Made by a program: the position numbers and the translations under genes | In this document: positions 46,501-58,800 of the stretch, one piece after another | Numbering within the stretch: position 1 is the first letter of the stretch | How the letters are laid out: each line of letters opens with the position of its first letter | The notes under the pieces: model-generated | What the model was told of the DNA's origin: nothing | Databases searched by the model: none | The model's input: the letters and a program-made list of their open reading frames with translations, nothing else | From: a bacterium | GTDB lineage: Bacteria > Planctomycetota > Planctomycetia > Pirellulales > Pirellulaceae | Length of the DNA stretch: 64,000 nt | Direction of reading: 5' to 3' | Assembly (NCBI GenBank): GCA_030430075.1 | Contig: JAUIGN010000005.1 | Location: forward strand, 62,001 to 126,000

Positions 46501-46648
46501 GACCTGCTGCTCGGCGGGGTCTCCGACCTACTGCTCGGCGGGGTCTCCGACCTGCTGCTCGGCGCGGGTCTCCGACCTACTGCTTGGCGCGGGTCTCCGA
46601 CCTGCTGCTCGGCGCGGGTCTCCGACCTGCTGCTCGGCGCGGGTCTCC
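46501..46648. repeat. Six-copy tandem repeat of 24-25 bp
   Basis: Six consecutive units start at 46501, 46525, 46549, 46574, 46599 and 46624. The first two are 24 bp and the last four 25 bp, differing by one extra C in the GGCGCGGG run. Units differ only at one or two positions (ctg/cta; ctcgg/cttgg). The one-base length change shifts the reading frame between units, so this is non-coding. Confidence 0.9.
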
Positions 46649-46652
46649 GACC

Positions 46653-46667
46653 CCGCCGAAACGGCGG
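46653..46667. repeat. Small hairpin after the tandem array
   Basis: Arms CCGCCG and CGGCGG with an AAA loop. No T-run follows, so I do not call it a terminator. Confidence 0.5.
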
Positions 46668-46736
46668 ACCGAAGGTCTCCCAGCCAAGCTTCTCGACGGT
46701 CAAGTGAGACCTGCGGTCGGCCGAGGTGCGGGGTCA

Positions 46737-46800
46737 GAGACCCGCGCACAACCAATTCGAGACCCACGCACCACCAATTCGAGACCCGCGCGCAGCAACC
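46737..46800. repeat. 22-bp tandem array in inverse sense to the first
   Basis: Two full 22-bp units (46737 and 46759) and a partial third (46781). Each begins GAGACCC and the full ones end in CAATTC. The GAGACCCGCGC of the third copy is the exact reverse complement of an 11-bp GCGCGGGTCTC of the first array (46637-46647), so the two arrays could pair. Confidence 0.75.
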
Positions 46801-46824
46801 TCAACGCCGGGACGCGACGATCAC

Positions 46825-46867
46825 GGGCGGGGCGGATCACCCGTCGAACTGGTGCTCCGCCCCGCCC
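46825..46867. terminator. Strong 12-bp-arm hairpin between convergent genes
   Basis: Perfect arms of 12 bp, all but one base G or C (46825-46836 and 46856-46867), around a 19-nt loop. It sits 20 nt from the stop of the giant minus-strand gene. There is no T-run on either side; in GC-rich bacteria such hairpins may still stop transcription from both directions. Confidence 0.5.
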
Positions 46868-46886
46868 CCGTTTCGATGGCAGGTCC

Positions 46887-49800
46887 TTACTGCAGCAGGT
46901 CCGTCGCCTCATCCTCGCCGGCCAACTCCGCGAGGATCGATTCCAGATCCTCACGCGTTTCTGCCCGCAAGTCATTCGCGTCGAGCACTCCGTCGCTGAT
47001 CTTCGAGAAGAGCGCGTCGACCGCCGGCGGGCGGGTCGGCAATTCGCTTTTCTCTCCGCTGTCAACACGCGCGTCGGCCGACTTGGGTGCGACCGGGCCG
47101 ACGGGCGCCGGGACGTGCCAGTCGGCGGAGACCTCCTCGATCGAGCTGGCCAGTTGTGCGTCGACGCCGCCGCCGGCCAGTTCGCCCAACACGTCGTCAA
47201 GCTGACTGACAATCGCACCTTCACCTTCACCCTCGCCTTCCCCTTCGGCATTGGCGGGATCGTTCAGGTAGTTGATCACCATCAACGCGTCGTGCGGTGT
47301 GATGAACGTATCCGCATTCACGTCGCGATCGTGATCCGCCGAACTGCCGGGCGAATTCCCGTTGAGCACGTTGACGATCGACAACACGTCCATTGGCGAA
47401 ATCACATTGTCGTGATTGACGTCGTACGGATTGTCGTTGTTGTGCTGGTCATTCGGGTCCGCGGTCTGGGTAACCGGTGGATCGAAGTTCCCGAAGATCG
47501 GCAGGGCGAAGTCGTCGCCGAACTGGGCATACAGGTCGTTGCCCAGCGGCGCCGGGCTGAACGGATCAAAGGCGCCGGAACTCGAGTCGGAAATCAAGAA
47601 GTGCCACTCGGCAATCTCTTCCGGAACCTGGCCCGAGCGGTTCGGTACCCAGAGCCCGATGTCGTCGACGCCGTCCAGGTTCAGATCGCCCGCCACGGGC
47701 CGTTCGGTGATGCCCGCGAATCCGAAGACCAACTGGCTGTCACTGCTCCCGTCACGGTTGAAGTCGAAGGAGAACGTGTCGTTGCCGGCGGTGAACGTTG
47801 CCAGGTCGTCGTCGCCGTCACCGTTGAAGTCGCCGACGAACGGGATGCCTCGCATGGTCGAGACGATCGTCTGATCGGTCGTTTCCAGGATGTTGTCACC
47901 GTCAGAGTCCAGGTACCAGGTCGTGCCGTCGAACAGCCCGATCTCGTCGCCCGGGTGCGTCGGGTCGAAATCGCCCGCCACCGGGATGCCGTTGACTTGG
48001 ATCCCGCTCACCGAACTGAAGTCGGCCACGCCGTCGTGATCGAAGTCCAGCAGGAAGCGGTAATTGCCGCCCACGAATCCGTAGGCACCGAGCTTGTCGA
48101 AACCGGAGGACGACGTGGACCCGGCGGGGGTGAAGTCGCCGGCAAAGATCGCTTCACCCGAGGTGCCGAACTGGAAGACCAGATCGCGGTTCGTGTAGTC
48201 ATTGTCCTTGCCTTCCGGATCCCAGACCAGGTTGCCGTTGATGTCGATATAGATCCCACCACAGCAAACGGTGCCGATTTCCGGCCGGCTGTCGACCGTG
48301 AACCGAGCGTTGAAGTCACCGCCCGGCTGGCCGTCGCCGGTCGGGAAGCTGGGATTCTCTTCCGGCTCGGTGGCGTCCGTCTCACCGTCCAGGGCATTTC
48401 CGGCCGGATCGACCACGTTGTCGAAGATGGTCAGCGTGTAACGATCGTCGGGGATCGGCGAGGCGAACGTCAGCACAATCGTGCCGGTTGCCGTCTGGCC
48501 GCTGACCACGGTATCCCCCACGAAGTCCACCTCGACAATCGGGATGATCCCGTTGTGATCGCCGGTCAACTTGACATTCCCATCGGTCTCGATGATCTCC
48601 TCGACCAATGCCGGGTAGAGGAACCGCGGATCGACGTCGCTGCGAATCGGCAGGTCTTCGACACGGATCGACAAGCTGGTAATGGGCGGCGTCGGTCCGT
48701 CGGTGGACGGCTTGGGATCGAACAGGTCGTACGCCGCTTCGTTGTCGGCCGTGCCCGGATCATCGGTGATGAAGACCGTGGTGACCCGCGGCCCTTGCGT
48801 ATCGAGGAAGATGTTCAAGACGCGGGCCGACGTCAGGTTGCCCGCCACATCCTCCGAAACGGCCAGAATCGAACGCACGCCGTCCTGCGTCCCGAAGTAC
48901 GCCGGGTCGTTCAAGTCGATATTGGTTTCCAGGTTCCACTGGCCGGGTGGCAACTGGTTCGTGCCGTCCAGCGGCGCGGCAACCGTCTCGCCCAGGAAGA
49001 CGTCCGCGGCATCCACCGTCCCGTTGCCGTTCAGGTCTGCGTAGAGCATGACCAGCGAGTTCGCTTCGGCGATGCCCCAGAATTGCGGCGTCGTATCACT
49101 GGTGATCTGGTCCGTGAACGTGGCCGGTTGGCCGGCGACACCCGTGTCGCTGTTGGCCATCAGGCCGTCGCCGACGACCACCGGGTCGCCGAAGAAGAGG
49201 GGCGGACCGACCGTGTCGACGACGATCTGCAACGACTCGCTACGCGCACCAAACCCGAACTGCGTCGGGGTCGACGGGTCGTCGATTTCGACCTTGGCGT
49301 TGATGAAGTAGCTGCCGTTGTTGGCTTCCAGCGAGAACGCGCCGAGCGTATTGCCGGTCGGATCCGCGACCAGGTCGATGGCGTCCGTCTCGAAGTTGAA
49401 CTCGTAGACGCCGTCGGCCAGCATCCGGGCGTACCCAACGGGGACTTGCGGCAGCGGCCCGGCGGCGCTCTGCGGCGGGCCTTCAATAAAGACCGGGACC
49501 CGGTAGCCGGCCGTCGTCGTGTCGCGTGTCTGATCCGGGTTGAACGGAATCGGAATCACCTCGTCCGTTGGACTATCCGGACCGGCATTGCCCGGCAGGT
49601 CGTTCAGGAAGATCCCGTCGTCCAAACGGAACCGGATCACCGGAGTGTCATCGCGGGTGACGTTGTCAAACTGCGACCGGCCCGTATCGTGGGTCTCAAT
49701 CACAAACGCGTCTCCCGTTACGACATTGCCGGTGAAGTTGGTGGTGTCGATCGTAAAGCGGGCCATGGCCGCATCGTAGTCCGTGATCTCGCCCCGCCGG

Positions 49801-52800
49801 ACTGCTTGCGTCCCGGTCAGGAAGTAGATCCACTTGCCGACATAGAAATCATCGACGGGCGACAGGGACGGATCCGGGTTTGCCTCGAAGACAATCGGGC
49901 CCGGCAGCGGGGAAACGATCGTGTCGACGGTTGAGGTTCCAATGATGTCCGCCAGTTCCAGGTCATACGGAACGGTCGGCACCGTGTTCGTCACCGCAAT
50001 GTCGTAGCCGTTGACCACGATCGAGCGCGGGTCCGCCTCGGGATTGGCGGCGCCGAACACCTTCAGGAAGTACGACTGGCCGGCGACGGCCGGAATCCGA
50101 ATCCGCTCGTTATCGTCGCGGATGTTCGCCCCGTCCTGATCGTTGGTGCCGAAGTTCGGACCCTGGCCGGCCACCAGGTCGCCGTCCGCGTCGTAAACTT
50201 CGATGTGCAGATTGCCGCCCTGCGGAAGCAGTTCCGGGTTGTATTCGTGGAAGAACACCTGGAAGTCGAGCGTGCCGGTGCTCTGGGCCACAAAGTGGAA
50301 CCAGTCCGTGTCCTCGACCACGAACCGATGCTCGCGAATCGGCGGGAAGATCGCCAGGTTGGTGATGTTCAGCGTCTCGCCCGTTCCCACGAAGGCGGCA
50401 TCGGACTGGTCGTCGTTCTGTTCGTACAGGTCCGGACCCAGGATCAGGCGGTTGGTGGCCGGATTGCTGACGTGCGAGTTGACGACCTCAATGTCGGTGA
50501 AGCCGATGTCGGGGAAGCGGATTGGCGGCGTGACCGTGACCAGCGGCGGAATCGTCTGGTCCCCGACCGTGCCGGTAGCGTCGCGATACACCCGGATCGT
50601 GCCTTCATCAAATCGCCGACTGTGGTTGACGACCACGAAGTCGGTCGCCGCCAGGTCCGCGCCGCCGGGACCGGCGATCACCAGGGCGTCGCTGGCCGAC
50701 GGTGATCCGCCGTCCACGTCGATAATCAGGTTGCGTGGAATGCCGTCCACGCTGCTGTTCAGCGGCGGGGCCGGGATGACGTGGATCGTGTCGTCGCCGT
50801 CACGGGCCCGGATGTCGAGGTCTTCAATCGACGTCGCCAGGTTGACCGGTTTGAGAAGCACACCGTCCGCGTCTTCGACGGAGACGATCCGGTTCGGCGC
50901 GTCGACGGTGATGACATCGTGGTCGTTGGTGCCGAGGACAATCACGTCGTCCGCGCCGTCGTCGCTGCCGGCGATCGTGAAGACGCCGCCGATGTTGCGG
51001 AAGACATACTCCGTGTTGGAGCCGGCATTGCTGAATCGGCCGTCTCCCACCTCAAGCGGTTCGTAGGTGATCGTGTCGTCATCGGCCGTGCCGATCACCG
51101 TTAACGTATCGCCCCCGCCACCGCTGCCCAGGTTGACGTGTTCGATGCCCGTATGACGAATCACCTCATTGGCCTGCGATCCGAGGCCGGTGATCGAACC
51201 CGGTTGCGGATTGACGGTCGTGATCTCTTCCAGCATCACGACGATCGTTTCATCGCCGGTCGTCCCGGTCACGTTCAGGATGTCGCTGGCCGATGGTTCC
51301 TGCCCGTTCACATCGATCGACAGGAACGGATGCTGTGCCGCGATGTTGAAGATGTCGTCACCGGCCAGGCCGTCCAGGACCAGAGCATTCACGCCGGCGG
51401 TTGTGACGACCACGTGCGTGCCCGGGCTGTTGCCAAGCGTCACGTCGCCACTGGTGCCGGCGACCGAAATCACGTCATTCACGTCCGAACCGCGATGCGT
51501 CAGCGTATCGACGCGGCCGCCCGGGTCGGTGAAGCCGAGCGTCCCGGCGGCTCCCAGGTTTACGAACGACATCGGTACCAGGCTGTCGACGCGGACGCCG
51601 CCCGAATCGACGGTTGGGCCGGGCGAGTAGGTCACGTTGTTCGCGCCGGCCGGCGTGCTGACTTCCAGTGAATCGGCGCCGGTCAGCCCGTTGATGACGA
51701 CCGATTCGGTCGTGTTGATGTCAATCACGGTCGCTGCCAACACGCCGGTGACGTCGGCCGCGTCGGCCGCCAGCGGCTGGAACACGATCGTGTCGCCGGC
51801 CGACGTGCCGTTGACGATGACCTCGTCACCGTTGGTCGAGCCGCCGCCGTTGACCTCGATCTCGCTCAGCGTGGCATTCGCATTGCCGGTGGGCAAGGCA
51901 TCATTGTCGAGATTGATGATGTCGTTGCCGGCACCGGCATGGATCGTCAACTGATCTTTGAGCGAGAATTCGATCGTCTCGAAGGCGTCGACCGAAACCA
52001 GACCCCGCGTGGCCGCGGAACCCTGTCGATAGTCGATCGCATTCGCTCCATCGGTGCCTGAGACCGCCAGTTCATTGGCCGGGACCAGATCCACCACCGG
52101 CTCCAGGTTGACGAAGTCGATCACCATTTCATCGACGGCGTTCGGTGCGTCGGTGTTGTAGGTCAGGCGACCTTCGGTGACGGCCGGCCCGGGCGTGTAT
52201 GCGACCGTCTCGACTACGGCGCTCGGATCCCCGCTAATCGTCAGGTCATCCGAGTTGGCGCCGCCGTCGAAGGTGATCGGTACGAAGATCAGGCCGGATT
52301 CCAGGTCGCCCAGGTCCGGATCTGTGACGTCCACCAGGACGGAGTCGTCGCCGCCCAGCGTATTGAGTTGCAGGCGGCCCAAGTTCGCAGTCGTCGCCGT
52401 GACGGTGACGTTCTGGCCACGATTGTCCGTGACGGCAACTGCCGGGGTTCCAGCCGGGTTGACCACGGTCAGGCTGTCGTCGCCGTTCCGGCCGCCGTCA
52501 ACCCCTTCGATCGTCAGGCTGTCCACGGGCGTCCCCGTGACCTGGTAGTTCGCCGGCAACGCGCCTGCCAGATTCCAGGTCGCAAACGTCACCTCGTCGG
52601 CGCCACCGGTGGCGGCATCCACGACAAAGGTCGACAGGCCGGAAAATTCAATTGGCGGCAGGCTGCTGGACGTGACCAGGTCAACGCCGACACCCCGTTC
52701 CACGTGAACCGTGTCATCGCCGGTTCCCGGGTCGACCGTCAACGTGTCCTGATCGTTGACCCCCACGTAGGAAATCAATTCGACGCCAATCACGTTCAGC

Positions 52801-55800
52801 GGGTTGGGCGAGAGGCCGGAAACCTGTTGGTCGAGCCGCGAAATCGGATCGGGCGCGATTCCCACGGACTCAGCGGATGCCGGATCGCCCGTGAGTTCCA
52901 GCAAATCGCTGCCACCGGGGCCACCTGCATGGATCGTGATGAAGCCACTGGCTTGCATCTCCGCCTGTAGCAGGATGGCGTCGTCACCTTCCAGCGTGCG
53001 GAGTTCGTAGTTCTCTACCTCTTGGCTTTGCACGGTGACATGCGGACCGAACGCGTGCCGCAGGTCAAAGGCTGCCGCATCCGCGCCCGTGAAGTCGACC
53101 TCCAGCAGGTCGTCTCCGGCGGTTCCCAGCAGCACCAGGGTATCGCCTTGCGGAATGGCGGAAGAATTCCCGTCGATAATGATCGTACCGTCCAGGCCCA
53201 GGCTGACGTAATTGATGCCCAACAGCGTGTCATTGGAACTGATCGGGTTCAAGTCGATCGTCGCGATGTCGACACGTCCGGCGTCGGCTGCCTGGCCGGG
53301 GGTGTGCACGAACCGTTCCTGCTCATTATTGAACATCGGCAGCGCGCCGTCGCCGACCACGGTCAACGTTTCGTCCTCACTGTCGCCGTCGTACGTCAGC
53401 GTTTCGCTGTCGACAACGTTGATCGTGACGGGCACGCCCAGGTGACTGACCGTCAGCGTGCCGGCGTCCACGTCGGTCGGTTCCCAGGTGGCGGCATCCG
53501 GGTTGAGCGGATCCGCGACGCCGGTGACGGTGACTTCGTCGCCGGTCGTGCTGGGGAGTCCGCCGTTGGCAGTGATCTCGACGCCCAGGTTGGCGACTTG
53601 GAGATCAATGTCGATATCGTCGTCGCCATTCTTGCCTTCCAGAATCAGGTGGGCCACGCCCGAATACGTGACGATCGGGCCGTCGTTGACCGTCACATTC
53701 ACCTCGCCCGCACCAATGCCCTGGGCCGTGATGTCGTCGTCGCCGTTGGTGGCACAGACGGTGGCAACCAGATCGCCGTCGCCCGGTCCCGGGCCGGGAG
53801 TCGGGTCAGTGACCGTAATGCCTTCAATGTGGTCGTAGCTGACAGTCTGCAGGCCGTCGATGTCGAAGCCTCCTTCGTCATTCTCCGGTCCCGGATGGAA
53901 CAGCGACGTGACGTTGGCAACCAGCACCAACTGATCGCCGGTGACACCGATCGGGTCGCCGCCGTCGACGAAGATCGGCACGCTACCCGAAGGTGTGACG
54001 TTGAAGGTGTCACTCCCTTCATGACCGTTGACGGTCAGGCTGTTGTTGCCACCGGTCGAACTGTAATTGACCGTTTCCCGAGTGCCGACCGTGACGGACG
54101 TTCCGTCCGCCGTGATCGTCTCGGTCGCCGACGAACCGTTGACAACCACCGTGTTTTCGCCGCCGGCCGTATCCAGGTTGAATGTGCCGGTCTCGGTGAA
54201 GTTGACCACCGGGGCGACTTCGTTGGCCTGCAGCGTGCCGTTGTCGGTGCCCAGCGGAGTCACCACCACGGTGTCGTCGAGGCTGGTTGCCGTGACGTTG
54301 AAGTCCTGCGTGTTGGCGTCGACATTTAAGTCTTCGATGCCGTCGTACACAACGTCGCCGAAGCCGGCCTGGGAGATCGTCGACGTCTCCAGATTGAGGC
54401 CGACGGCGGCTGCTTCCGCCACCAGGTTGAGGACGTCGCCATTGGTGCCGGGTTCGTCTCCTTCTACGCGGATGTTGACATCCGCCAAGGGGGTAATGTC
54501 GAACGTGTCGTTGCCGCCCTGGCCCCGCAGCGTGTAGTTCTCGACACCGTCCGAGCTGACCGGGATTTGCAGGAAGGGGATCGAGCCGATGTAGCGGACC
54601 TTGGCAATCGACGGCGCCGCCGGGTTAACCCGCGGATCGGGCACGATGAACGCATCGCTCGCGTCCCCGCCGTTGTAGATCAGGCGGTCATTGTCGGCCG
54701 CGAAGGTGTCCACCACCTGCAGCCCGCCGGCGGGTGTCAGGTTGCGGAAGTGCATCGGTACCAGCGTATCGACCTGGACGGTGCCTGAATCGAAGGTCGT
54801 CCCGGGAGTCAAGGCCACCGTACTGTCGACGTCGCCCGCCGGAGTATTCACCGTCAGGGCATCACCCAGGCCGGTCAGGTCACCCAGGCCGTTGATTTCG
54901 ACCGATTCGATCCCGAAGGCGTCCACGAACGCCACGGCCTGCACGCCCGTCACGCGGGCCGCGTCCGCTGCGATCGGGGTGAAGCCGATGGCGTCGGTCA
55001 CCGCCGAGCCGTTGACGATCACCTTGTCGCCCGTGGTCGAATTGCCGCCCACGACCGTGATCGTATTCAACCCCGCCGGCGCCGGGCCGGGATGATTGAG
55101 ATTGAAGACGTCATCACCGGCCTCGCCGCGCAGAATCAGATCGCTCTTGTTCGAGAAGTCGATGGTCTCGAACCCGTCGACCGAAACGGTACCCCGTCCG
55201 CCCCCGCCCGGGCGATAATCGATCGCGTTGTCGGCATCGGTGCCGACCACGGTAAGCGTGCTCACGATATCGTCAACGATCGGTTCGAGGCTGACGAAGT
55301 CAATGGTCATGGTGCCGGGCGGCACGGAAGCTTCGAAGTACTCCAGGCGTCCCTCAGTGACGTCCGCCCCGGGGGCATAGACGGCATCGGTCGGGCTCAG
55401 CGGGTCACCGACCAGTTCCAGAACGTCCGAGTTGCCGCCACCGTCGAACGTGATCGGCGTGGCGATCACGTTCGTACCATCGACGTCGACCGTCACCTGG
55501 TCGTCGCCGCCCAGCGTGTTGATCTGCAGGCGCCCCAGCATCCCCCCCAACGCCGTCACGGTCGCGTTCGTCCCGTTGAGATCCATGACCGCCACGGAGC
55601 CCGTCGCCGGATTGGTGACCAGGAACTCGTCGTCACCCGTCTGCGAACCGTCCACGCCCTGAATCACCAGGGTGTCGGTGCCCGCTCCCAGCATCTGGTA
55701 GCTGCTGTTGACCGCACCGGTCAGGAACCAGGTCACAAACGTCACCACATCGCCGCCGGCGCTGCTGGCATCCACCAGGAACGTCTGCACGCCGCCAAAC

Positions 55801-58800
55801 TCGATGTCCGGCAGGCTGTCCGACGTGACCAGGTCGTGACCCGTGTTGCTGCCGCGCCGCACGGTCACGCTGTTGTCGCCCAGGCCGGGGTCCACGGTCA
55901 GGGTTTCGGTCGAGTTACCGTCGTAATCGATCAGTTCCACACCGGACAACGTGATATCGTTGGTGAAGATGCCGCTTACCAGCTGCTGATCGCTGTTGCT
56001 GGCGTTGGGCGTGATCCCCACGGCGCTCGCCGTCCCGTCCTGGAATTCAAAGACGTCGCTGCCCGTCCCGGGATCGCCGGCGAAGACGGTAAAGCGGCCT
56101 GAGACGTCAAAGGCGGCGTCCAGGCTGACGACGTCGTCGCCGGCGCCGGAGCGAATCTCGTAGTTCTCGACACTCAGCGACCGCAGATCGACATGGGTGC
56201 CGTGCGCGTCGGCCAGGTCGATGTCGATGTTGTTGTCGTTGGTGAGGGCAACATCGACCGTGTCGCTGCCTTCGCTTCCCAAGGCGACCAGCGTATCGCT
56301 GCCGCTGGTGCCGTCGACAACGACAACGCCTGCCTCGCCGAGCTTGACGTAGTCGATATCCAAGAGCGAATTCAATGCCACGTTGCCGGCATCCACCTCG
56401 CTGCCCGGAGTGTGTACGAATCGTCCGCCGCCCGTCACGGTCAGCGTGTCATCATCGTCTTCGCCGTCGTAGATCAGGGTCTCACTGGCCACGACATGGA
56501 TCGTCTCACCGTTGACGGTCAGCGTGCCGGCATCGGTGCTGGTGGGTGCCGGCGTCCAGTTCACGCTGTCCGCGGCATCGTTGTCGACACCGGTCACGGT
56601 CACCGTATCGCCGCTCGCACTGGGCAGCCCGCCGTTGGCCGTGAACTCGACCCCCAGCGACTCGACCTCGATATCAATATCGATGTCGTCGTCCCCGTTC
56701 TTGCCCTCCAGGAGCAATTCGGCAACCCCGTTGTACTCGACCACGGGACCGTCGTTGACGGTCACTTCGACGATATTCTGGGCGACCCCTTGGGCCGTGA
56801 TGTCATCATCGCCATTGGTGGCACACACGGTGGCCACCAGGTCGTCGCTGCCCCCGCCCGTTCCCGGGTCGTTGACCACGATTCCCTCAATATGGTCGTA
56901 GCTGGTCGTCGGTGTCCCGTCGATCTCGAATCCACCTTCGTCCGATTCCGGTCCCGGGAGGAAGAGCGACGTGTTGTCGGCCTGCAGGATCAGGGTGTCG
57001 CCTTCCACGCCGATCGGGTCGCCGCCGTCGATGAAGATGCTCAAGGTAAGCGCCGGGGTCACGTCGAAGGTGTCGTCACCTTCCAGGCCGTTGACCGTCA
57101 GCGCTTCCACGTTGGCATTGTTGAACTCCACGATGCCGCCATTGGCGCCCGTGTCGACAAACTCGTTCGGACCATCGACGACCACCTGGTCGGCTTCCGT
57201 CGAGGCGTTGATCACCAGGCGGTCTTCGCCGCCCAGGGTGTCCACAAGCAGGGTGGAACCGACCGGGCCGCCGGTATTGAAGTATTCAACCACCGGGTCG
57301 GCGCCGTTGGCTTGCGCCACGCCGCTGGCGGCCGTCAGCGGCGTGACCACGACTTCATCATCGCCGTCGGTGGTCCGCAGGTTGAGGGCCCCGCCGCCGA
57401 CGTTCGCGGAAATGGTCTGCAGGCCGGTGTAGGTGATCGGTCCGCCGAACCCGAACACGGCGGCCAGGCCGAGGTCAACCGTCGGCGTCGCCGTCGGCTC
57501 GACCACATTCAGCGTGTCCGCATCGTCTGGGCCGCCGCCGTTGACTTGTATCAAACTGAACGGATGCGCGCCGTCGACGGCGAAGGAGTCGTCTCCACCC
57601 AGACCTTCGGCCGTGAGCGTCAGCACGCCTGGAGCCAGAACCGGCACGTGCAGGCCGGGCGAGTTGGTGAGCAAGACAAGGCCGTTCGGGTCACTCCCAC
57701 TGATCAGGAAGTTGTCATTGACGTCGGCGCCTCGGTGAACCAGCGTGTCGACCCGTCCGCCGCCGGCGTCGCTGAAGATCAGGCTCGCCTGCGTACCGCC
57801 CAGGTCCTCGCCCAGACTCTCAAAGTGCAGCGGAACCAGGCTGTCGACCAGGACGTCACCGGAATCCACCGTGTCCCCGGGCGTGTAGGTAACCGTGTTG
57901 GCAAACATAGGCGTCGTGATGTTCAGCGAGTCGCCCGTGCCGTTGCCATGGATGTCGATCGATTCGACGGTGTCCGCCGTGACCGGTGCGAGTTGGCCGC
58001 CGGTGATGAATGCGCCGTCGGCGGACAAGCTGCTGACGGTGATCACGGTGCCGACATCGCTATTATTGACCAGCAGGTTGTCGCCGCCGTTCGAGTCACC
58101 GCCATTGACGGTGATCCCGGTGAGGCCGGCCGGGAGGACGTTGCTGTTGAGCGTGATCGTGTCATCGCCGGCGTCCCCATTCAGGACCAGAACGGCCTTG
58201 TTGCTGAATTCCAGCGACTCGAACGCGTCCACGGTCACCAGGCCGTTCGCACCGTTATCCGAGTAGGTGATGGCGTTGTCCGCCGCGGTCCCGTTGACAA
58301 TCAGGGAGGCCGCCGGGACCAGGTCAATGACCGGTTCCAGGTTTACGAAGTCAACCAACATGTCGTCCGTGTTGTACGCCAGTCGCCCTTCGGTGACGTC
58401 CGGCCCCGGGCTGTATTCGACGGTCGCCACCGGCGTCGTCGGTGTCCCGCTCACCACGAGCTGGTCGGAATTGGAACCGCCGTCGAACGTGATCGGTACA
58501 TTGACCAGGTCCGTCGAGCCAACGTCGACGAGCACCTCGTCATCCCCGCCCAGCGTATCGATCTGCAGGCGGCCCAGATTGCCCGACGTCTCCGTGACGA
58601 TGACGTCTTGCGTCACTTCGTTGTCCGCGATCGCCACCGAGGCCGCCCCCAGCGGGTTCGTCACGGTGTACGTGTCCCCCGAGCCGTCGTTGCCTTCGAT
58701 CACCAGCGTGTCGGTCTCGTCCGCGCTGATCTGGTAATTGGCATGCGTCGCACCGTCCAGCGAGCGGGTTACGAAAGTCACGTGGTCCGCACCGAAGAGA

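Larger units (their letters stand above)
46477..46886. other. Repeat-rich convergent intergenic region
   Basis: Some 410 bp between the outer membrane protein stop and the stop of the giant gene. It holds two tandem arrays in opposite senses, a small hairpin and a strong 12-bp-arm hairpin, each annotated. Long open frames across it on the plus strand arise from the repeat units and from lack of stops in GC-rich antisense. Confidence 0.7.

Noticed and set aside
46501..46800. CRISPR array
   Set aside because: The units follow each other directly without unique spacers, and no cas genes are near.
46584..49934. Plus-strand open frame of 1116 residues through the tandem array
   Set aside because: It begins in non-coding repeats and continues antisense to the giant gene; the repeat translation is an artefact of stop-free units.
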